This document shows, one piece after another, positions 56,660 through 64,000 of a stretch of 64,000 nt of DNA (positions are counted from its first letter, which is position 1; each line of letters starts with the position of its first letter). A program made the translations under genes and the position numbers. Origin of the DNA: Mimachlamys varia (taxonomy: Eukaryota > Mollusca > Bivalvia > Pectinida > Pectinidae); the NCBI GenBank assembly GCA_947623455.1, contig OX392542.1:5649625-5713624 (forward strand), given 5' to 3'. Under the pieces are notes generated by a model that saw only the letters and a program-made list of their open reading frames with translations, was not told the DNA's origin and did not search any database.

Positions 56660-58330
56660 ACAGGTAGTCTGGATACAGGTAGAGGCTAGGTCGGTATAGA
56701 ACACAGTTAAAGAGTCCCTGTGATATGGGATCGACTTTTTCTCCACACTAGGATAACTGAAATCTATATGGGGCAATAGTTTTCCTACGTCTCATGGTAG
56801 CACTTTACATGAATACCATTGTGCCAGTCACTAAGGTAAAACTGTCGTCAAGCCTTTTCATCACCTGGGACGTCCCGTTGTCATAACCTACGGAAACAGT
56901 AAGTTCATGTGGTTAAAAGATACTTAGATTAATATACATGTTTATCAAATATTTCAGTCATAATCTTAATGATTATTTTTATTTGCACTTGATATATCTC
57001 TAGTTAAATATTTACCAGATCTTTATGAAAATCTTTTGTTGAAAGACTGCCGACTATCTGTTTCAATGCAAGTTATCAGTATGGGGAAACATCGCTGTGA
57101 CTTTGTGTACGGTATCGTCTATCATGTAGTCTCTGGTGTCTCCCATCTCTTTAAACAGCGATAATCTTATGGATAATCCAGTGTGTATCAGTAATGATGG
57201 TACTGTAAGGGAAACTGTAACAGTTTTAAAAAAACTCTAAATAGCGCGTTTGAAGTTCTAGCATGTCAAATATTGATTAAATCCGTTTCATTTCGAAATG
57301 CACTACGTAGCTTGAGTTGTAAATCTATAGATAAGATATATCAGTTATACATTTTTATTTGAAAAGCAATCAGGTAATCAACTTTTGGATACAGACATGT
57401 GTATTTCTTCGTTTGTCTGTCCATTGACAATGATCGTAATGAAAATGACGCTAACGCACAGGAACATCAAACACTGATGTTTCTAGGTAAAAGCGTGCTG
57501 ACGATAACAGATACAGGTAAGCACAGAGCTCATTAAAACTTGAGTAATGTCGGAATCACTTATCACAGAAATAATTGTGACACAGGTAGGGGAGATGCTG
57601 AGATACCGTGGTAACAGTGGCGGGGATGTTGACGCTATCCTTGATGTGGTATACACAGGTATATCGTGATGTTGTACACTTAGGGCAGTCCAACTGTAAT
57701 TATCTTTTAATTACCCAGAGGTCACAATAACTAGGGTCACACAGTTTCTTTGTTAACATTTTTGCTGTTGTCCCATACATGTATAAAGTATACAGATTTT
57801 GTATGCATTCATTTATTTATTGGTGAAAAACATTAGCCTAGATGTTACTACTGTACTAAATCATCTGTGTGTCTTAAGGATATAGAAAGGGGGTAACAAA
57901 TTTTTGTTTTTTTTTTTGTTTTTTGTTTGCAAAATTGATTACTTATTTATAAACATACTAAATCATATAACAAAAAGTAATTTTCAAAATTATGTTCCCA
58001 AATGTGTCAATTAACGTATAATTATATTATATACTATTATGCAATTATGAATTACTTTAACACTATAATTATATGTTCACTTTATAGAAAATTTAATAAC
58101 CTTTCCAATGATATATGATACATGTATGTGATTAAATGTATATCCAAATTATTAAGCAAAACATCTGAAGAGACTGTACCCCCTATCTTATCCTTAAGCT
58201 TTCTTTTAGTTCTGGTGTTATATAATTATAGCTATTTGTTCTTTATCTTTCCTTTGATAGTGATTCTTATTCTTTTTTTTTTGTCTCGCCTTCGACCATA
58301 GTCAAGAAAATCCAGACTGAGGACGTATTG
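56660..58330. other. Noncoding region, no firm feature
   Basis: Contains several AG|...|GT segments that look exon-like (e.g. 57587-57657, open in one frame as VGEMLRYRGNSGGDVDAILD) but no family match and no consistent phase. Confidence 0.4.
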
Positions 58331-58334
58331 CTTT

Positions 58335-58749
58335 TCTGGCGGTGTCTGCGTCAACATTTACGTGAAAAGTCCACTTTTCAAAGTGTTTTAATTGTCCAAT
58401 TAAATTGAGACCTGGTCACATTTATATAACTCAAACTATCATACCAAATACCTAACCTCAATTGAAAAGAAACTGTGTTACAGGTTTTGGTATTTAGGGG
58501 CAAAACATGGGAATTTTGAGAATTTGCGTTAAAGTCCACTTTTTATAGTGTTACTGATATCCGATTGGATTGAAACTTAGCCTAAATACTGATATCAACA
58601 TACTGAACACCTAACTGGCTTTTTTAGGTTCTGCTGTTTTGGGGTAAAAAACATCAGAATTTTGAGAATTTACGTTAGCGTCCACTTTTTAAAGTGTTAT
58701 TGATATAATGAAATTGAAACTTGGCCAAGTTACTGATATCATTTGTTAC
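58335..58749. repeat. ~150-160-bp core repeats, about 2.5 copies
   Basis: GTCCACTTTTNAAAGTGTTA, GATTGAAACTT(A/G)GCC, and GGGAATTTTGAGAATTTNCG recur at 58373, about 58533 and about 58680. It is headed by GTCTCGCCTTCGACCATAGT. The last unit is interrupted by the element at 58752. Confidence 0.75.
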
Positions 58750-58751
58750 TA

Positions 58752-59154
58752 CAGTGCATTCCTCTTTATATCATGTTGCATTTGTCAGACAGAAACATGA
58801 TTTTAACAGGAATGTGACATTAAGAGAAACATGTTTTTCTACTAAATCTAGTGCATTTCAAATCTCCATAACTAAAAGTAAGCTATTCAATGTACTTATG
58901 AAGATGCTTCAATATAAAGATAACATAATTTCAATTAAAAAACATTTTTGGGGCTATTTTCTTATTTTCATGATATTTTATTTATGTGATTGTTTAAAAA
59001 AAAACATGATATTAAGAGGAATTCACCTCAAAATACATGATATTAACCAAATAAAATTACATAGAATATAAAGAGAGAAAAATGGTGCTTGGGGAAAACA
59101 TGATATAAAGAGGAATGTGATATTAACAGGGGTGATATTAAGTGGAATCCACTG
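58752..59154. mobile_element. 403-bp TIR element, TA target site
   Basis: CAGTGCATTCCTCTTTATAT at the left and, inverted, CAGTGGATTCCACTTAATAT at the right, each bordered by TA (58750-58751, 59155-59156). Subterminal repeats of GATATTAAGAGGAAT type occur inside. The 116-codon frame that covers much of it has no transposase features. Probably a Tc1/mariner-type MITE. Confidence 0.75.
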
Positions 59155-59156
59155 TA

Positions 59157-60756
59157 TTGGACTCTAGTGTTACAGACTAAAGAAGAAGGCATTAGACATA
59201 TAATTACACGTAATTCTTGTTGAAATAAAGTATGTGATTTACTAAATTGTACCGTAAAAATGTTTTTTCAAACATCACAGATAAGATCTGTTAATTTGAT
59301 TCTGAAGTTGCTTTTTTAAAATGGATAAACATTAATGAAACATAAACCTCTGATTTTTGGAAGTACTGCTATGATTTTGAGACCTGTTTTTGATTTATAA
59401 TTAAAAAAAAAATGACAAATATAACCAAAATTCTCTTGATCGTCAAATCTGAAAGATATTGAATGTTCACCTTACTGAATTTATTGCTCTTTTAAAGGTA
59501 GCTGCCTAGTGTGTGATTTTTAGGTGGACAATAGCCCAGGAGCTCTAATTCCCCTCTCTACCGTCATTGTTGCTAAAGTCCCCGTTACATATGGCATGGT
59601 ATTTTGTACGATTCGATACAGGACTATATTACCACTCAACTTATTGCTATAATTCAGTGACACAAGAGATATTTTGCCAAAAACCATAATCTTGGTGGCA
59701 GCATTTTGACAAAGGACCATACACAGGTATTTAGCGTATTGTTATTCACGGTTAAGGCTTACCAAGCGAGCATGTGCTTTGTTAGGTATATATATACATG
59801 AAAACCTCGTATAATGATTTTCTGTATTTTAATATCGAATCTTTCCCATATAATACCTAGTTCTCGAGACTTAATGTTTATGTAAGAGCTGGAATGAGTC
59901 ATTATGAGGTCTCAATTCTTTAAAAATGAGCGTTACACCTATTCTGTTGTGGAGTTAGCAAACATATTCTTCAATTCTATATAAAATGTTTTTAACACTT
60001 TTAAGAGTAAATGACGGACATGTCTATCAAAGCTTATTAAATACACAACCTGAATGGGAAACTCAGAAAAAGACTCCACAACTAATGTTGATATTAAGAA
60101 GTATATAGATATGGAAAAGTTTTAAGATTATATCAGCCAATCAGGGTTTTATAAAATCTTAATTCTACATATTTATGATTTGTAGTAATCTCTTGATAAT
60201 GGTTGTAATTAAGTGTAGTTAAGTTCAGTTTGATAAAAAATAAATAACATGTATGAAACCAGAAAGTGTAGTAGATAGGAACTGCTTGAGGTCAGAGCTT
60301 ATGATAAGGTTTCCACTGATTATGGTTGTAATGTAGCCTATTATATTGTCGTCTAACTTTCTGTTCATTATGTCATTAACATCACATCTTTGATGTAAAC
60401 CATGTGGAGGTCATCAACTATTAGGCTGTTTTGTCAAAATATCAATGTCCTTGCTCACAAACTATTTGATAAACTTTTAGGCTATTTCGTCAAAGTCTCA
60501 ATTTTCTAGCTCATGCATTAATTATGTTCAGTTGGCTTTACAGATGTTATTGTATCATTTTGACCATTTAGAAAACATCAGTTGATCTATAAGTACAGAT
60601 TGTATTGTCTTTAATAAGTTGGTACATGATCTTGACACTGAAACTATTTGAAATGTTCAGTGTAAGTGCCAGATTGGCACACTTTGCCTTTATTTTAACT
60701 ATTCAAGTGTCCACTGTATCACCAGTTTGGTGATTTCTGCAATATATAAGGTTTTT
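59157..60756. other. Noncoding region, nothing recognised
   Basis: A segment at 59521-59653 (+) is open (VDNSPGALIPLSTVIVAKVP...) after a TTTTTAG acceptor-like site but matches no family I know and ends in TAA. Confidence 0.4.
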
Positions 60757-60788
60757 AGGTCATCTGACCCAAAGGGTCAAGATGACCT
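60757..60788. repeat. Palindromic head of the terminal tandem array
   Basis: AGGTCATCTGACCC - AAAG - GGTCAAGATGACCT: a hairpin with one bulged base that marks the left boundary of the repeat array. It is followed by a CGTCGTGCGCCGTGCGCCGT block. Confidence 0.85.
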
Positions 60789-63700
60789 ATAGTTACCGTG
60801 CTTCGTCCGTCGTCGTGCGCCGTGCGCCGTCCGTAAACTTTTCACATTTCAAACTTCTTCTCAAGTTCTACCAATGGGAATAAGCTGAAACTTAGCTGAA
60901 ATGATCCTGAGATGGTCCTGACCAAGTGTTGTTATTTTTCGGGTCGGTCCCAAATCCAAGATGGCCGCCATAGCCGCCATCTTGAAAAACACATTTTCAA
61001 CTTCTTCTCAAGTTTTGCCAGTGGGAATAAGCTGAAACTTAGCTGAAATGATCCTGAGATGGTCCTGACCAAGTGTTGTTATTTTTCGGGTCGGTCCGAA
61101 ATCCAAGATGGCCGCCATAGCCGCCATCTTGAAAAACACATATTAAACTTCTTCTACAGTTCCACTGGTACCTGTGAGCTGAAAATTGGTAGGGATGTTC
61201 AGGAAGGGCAGCCCATAAAATGTTGTTATTTTTCGGGTCCGAAAAACTCTCGACATTTGTGCCATAGCGGCCATTTTGTGACATGATTGCGCAATCACTG
61301 TTTTCCTGAACAAAACTTATTTTAAACTTCTTCTTAAGTTCTACCACTGGGATTAAGCTGAAACTTGGCTGAAATGATCCTGAGATAGTCCTGACCAAGT
61401 GTTGTTATTTTTCGGGTCGGTCCCAAATCCAAGATGGCCACCAGAGCCGCCATCTGGAAAAACACATTTTCAACTTCTTCTCAAGTTCTACCAGTGGGAA
61501 TAAGCTGAAACTTAGCTGAAATGATCCTGAGATGGTCCTGACCAAGTGTTGTTATTTTTCGGGTCGGTCCGAAATCCAAGATGGCCGCCATAGCCGACAT
61601 CTTGAAAAACACATATTAAACTTCTTCTACAGTTCCACTGGTACCTGTGAGCTGAAAATTGGTAGGGATGTTCAGGAAGGGCAGCCCATAAAATGTTGTT
61701 ATTTTTCGGGTCCGAAAAACTCTCGACATTTGTGCCATGGCGGCCATTTTGTGACATGATTGCGCAATCACTGTTTTCCTGAACAACACCTATTTTAAAC
61801 TTCTTCTTAAGTTCTACCACTGGGATTAAGCTGAAACTTAGCTGAAATGATCCTGAGATAGTCCTGACCAAGTGTTGTTATTTTTCGGGTCGGTCCCAAA
61901 TCCAAGATGGCCGCCAGAGCCGCCATCTTGAAAAACACATTTTCAACTTCTTCTCAAGTTCTACCAGTGGGATTAAGATGAAACTTAGCTGAAATGATCC
62001 TGAGATGGTCCTGACCAAGTGTTGTTATTTTTCGGGTCGGTCCGAAATCCAAGATGGCCGCCATATTCGACATCTTGAAAAACACATATTAAACTTCTTC
62101 TACAGTTCCACTGGTACCTGTGAGCTGAAAATTGGTAGGGATGTTCAGGAAGGGCAGCCCATAAAATGTTGTTATTTTTCGGGTCCGAAAAACTCTCGAC
62201 ATTTGTGCCATGGCGGCCATTTTGTGACATGATTGCGCAATCACTGTTTTCCTGAACAACACCTATTTTAAACTTCTTCTTAAGTTCTACCACTGGGATT
62301 AAGCTGAAACTTGGCTGAAATGATCCTGAGATAGTCCTGACCAAGTGTTGTTATTTTTCGGGTCGGTCCGAAATCCAAGATGGCCGCCAGAGCCGCCAGC
62401 TGGAAAAACACATTTTCAACTTCTTCTCAAGTTCTACCAGTGGGATTAAGATGAAACTTGGCTGAAATGATCCTGAGATAGTCCTGACCAAGTGTTGTTA
62501 TTTTTCGGGTCGGTCCGAAATCCAAGATGGCCGCCAGAGCCGCCATCTTGAAAAACACATTTTCAACTTCTTCTCAAGTTCTACCAGTGGGATTAAGATG
62601 AAACTTAGCTGAAATGATCCTGAGATGGTCCTGACCAAGTGTTGTTATTTTTCGGGTCGGTCCGAAATCCAAGATGGCCGCCATATTCGACATCTTGAAA
62701 AACACATATTAAACTTCTTCTACAGTTCCACTGGTACCTGTGAGCTGAAAATTGGTAGGGATGTTCAGGAAGGGCAGCCCATAAAATGTTGTTATTTTTC
62801 GGGTCCGAAAAACTCTCGACATTTGTGCCATGGCGGCCATTTTGTGACATGATTGCGCAATCACTGTTTTCCTGAACAACACCTATTTTAAACTTCTTCT
62901 TAAGTTCTACCACTGGGATTAAGCTGAAACTTGGCTGAAATGATCCTGAGATAGTCCTGACCAAGTGTTGTTATTTTTCGGGTCGGTCCGAAATCCAAGA
63001 TGGCCGCCAGAGCCGCCAGCTGGAAAAACACATTTTCAACTTCTTCTCAAGTTCTACCAGTGGGATTAAGATGAAACTTGGCTGAAATGATCCTGAGATG
63101 GTCCTGACCAAGTGTTGTTATTTTTCGGGTTGGTCCAAAATCCAAGATGGCCGCCAGAGCCGCCATCTTGAAAAACACATTTCCAAATTTCTCTCAAGTT
63201 TCACCTGTTGGATTAAGCTGAAACTTGGCTGAAATTATCCTGAGATGGTCCTGACCATGAGTTGTTACTTTTCGGTCGGTTCGAAATCCAAGATGGCCGC
63301 CATGGCCGCCATCTTACAAAACACATTTCCAACTTCTTCTCAAGTTCTACCTGTGGGATTAAGCTAAAACTTGGCTGAAGTGATTCTGAGATTGTCCTGA
63401 CCAAGTGTTGTTATTTTTCAGGTTGGTCGGAAATCCAAGATGGCCTTCAGAGCCGCCATCTTGAAAAACACATTTCAAACTTCTTCTCAAGTTCTACCTG
63501 TGTGATTAAGCTGAAACTTGGCTGACATGATCCTGAGATGGTCCTGATCAAGTATTGTTACTTTTTGGGTCGGTCCGAAATCCAAGATGGCTGCCAGAGC
63601 CGCAATCTTGAAAAACATGTTTCCAACTTCTTATCAAGTTCTACCACTGGGATTAAGCTGAAAATTGGCTGAAATGATCCTGAGATGGTCCTGACCAAGT

Positions 63701-64000
63701 GTTGTTACATTTCGGGTTGGTCCAAAATCCAAGATGGCCGCCAGATTCGCCATCTTGAAAAACAAAATTGCCGTCCGTAAACTTTTCACATTTTAAACTT
63801 CTTCTCAAGTTCAACTCTTTCTTTCTGTACACATGCGCAGTACATTATAACTAAAGTGTGTTCGGTTGAACTCTAGTAGACTACAGTAACTATAGTCGGC
63901 AATCGAACTCGCCCATTGTCACAAATCTAAGATGGCCGCCACATATGTCATTTTGAACTTCTCAAGTTCTACCAGTGACATTGAGCTGAACCTTGCAAAA
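60789..64000. repeat. Satellite-like array, ~147-bp unit with 473-bp higher-order period
   Basis: Units share AACTTCTTCTCAAGTTCTAC, AAGCTGAAACTTGGCTGAAA, GATCCTGAGATGGTCCTGAC, GTTGTTATTTTTCGGGTCGG, AAATCCAAGATGGCCGCCA and CCGCCATCTTGAAAAACACA. A variant unit (GGTACCTGTGAGCTGAAAAT, GGCAGCCCATAAAATG, GACATGATTGCGCAATCAC) alternates with two normal units, giving near-identical copies starting at about 61039, 61512, 61985 and 62605 (the last spaced by 473+147). Beyond 63200 units are single and more diverged. CCGTCCGTAAACTTTTCACA from the head recurs at about 63770. The four repeated 119-codon minus-strand frames are repeat by-products, not genes. The array runs off the window. Confidence 0.93.

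Noticed and set aside
57486..57657. Exon-like AG...GT segments after the candidate first exon at 56632
   Set aside because: Phases conflict (the second hits a stop in the phase required), so no chain could be built.
61039..62964. Four nearly identical 119-codon minus-strand frames and matching 75-codon plus-strand frames
   Set aside because: They recur with the 473-bp satellite period on both strands at once, so they reflect array homogenisation rather than a conserved small-protein family.

Overview
This is animal nuclear DNA, most likely from a bivalve mollusc. It is AT-rich and intron-rich, with GT-AG introns and polyadenylation signals, and it shows no bacterial gene packing. The bivalve guess rests on the style of the repeats: a GGTCATCTGACC-headed tandem element, core repeats of about 150-160 bp, many small terminal-inverted-repeat (TIR) elements, and eroded non-LTR retrotransposon 3' ends. 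It is not a species call.

Two genes can be reconstructed exon by exon with every splice phase closing. (1) A Hairy/Enhancer-of-split (HES) bHLH-Orange repressor lies on the + strand at 25509-31447, in 4 exons, 265 aa, ending in WRPW. (2) LRRC23, a leucine-rich-repeat radial-spoke protein of motile cilia and sperm flagella, lies on the - strand at 49124-34088, in 8 exons, 358 aa. The two are convergent. A ciliary X-box match sits about 110 bp upstream of the LRRC23 start. A third gene is suggested only by a possible 3'-terminal exon at 6634-6862 (+). A possible first exon or X-box promoter lies at about 56626-56653.

Layout. 1-2075: a ~21-bp minisatellite split by a TA-flanked TIR element. 2.5-16.3 kb: repeat-rich, with two inverted copies of a ~770-bp element, two inverted copies of a TTAA-flanked 1.5-1.7-kb element, another TTAA-flanked 1.6-kb element, and near-perfect hairpins. 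16.6-24.4 kb: a G-rich minisatellite, a 390-bp TTAA-flanked miniature element and decayed non-LTR retrotransposon fragments. 25-31.5 kb: the HES gene. 34-49.1 kb: LRRC23. 49.2-60.7 kb: mostly noncoding, with a 44-bp minisatellite, a poly-C run and degenerate ~150-bp repeats. 60.75 kb to the end: a large ~147-bp tandem array with a 473-bp higher-order period.

The most unusual feature is in LRRC23. The intron-5 donor junction (exon end plus GTAAAC) has been amplified into a 35-bp minisatellite of about 105 tandem copies, 3.66 kb long. The intron-6 acceptor junction (intron end plus the first ~16 nt of exon 7) has separately been amplified into a 41-bp array. The single 80-nt exon 6 lies between these two fields of decoy splice sites. 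A third minisatellite, in HES intron 3, also begins at a splice donor.
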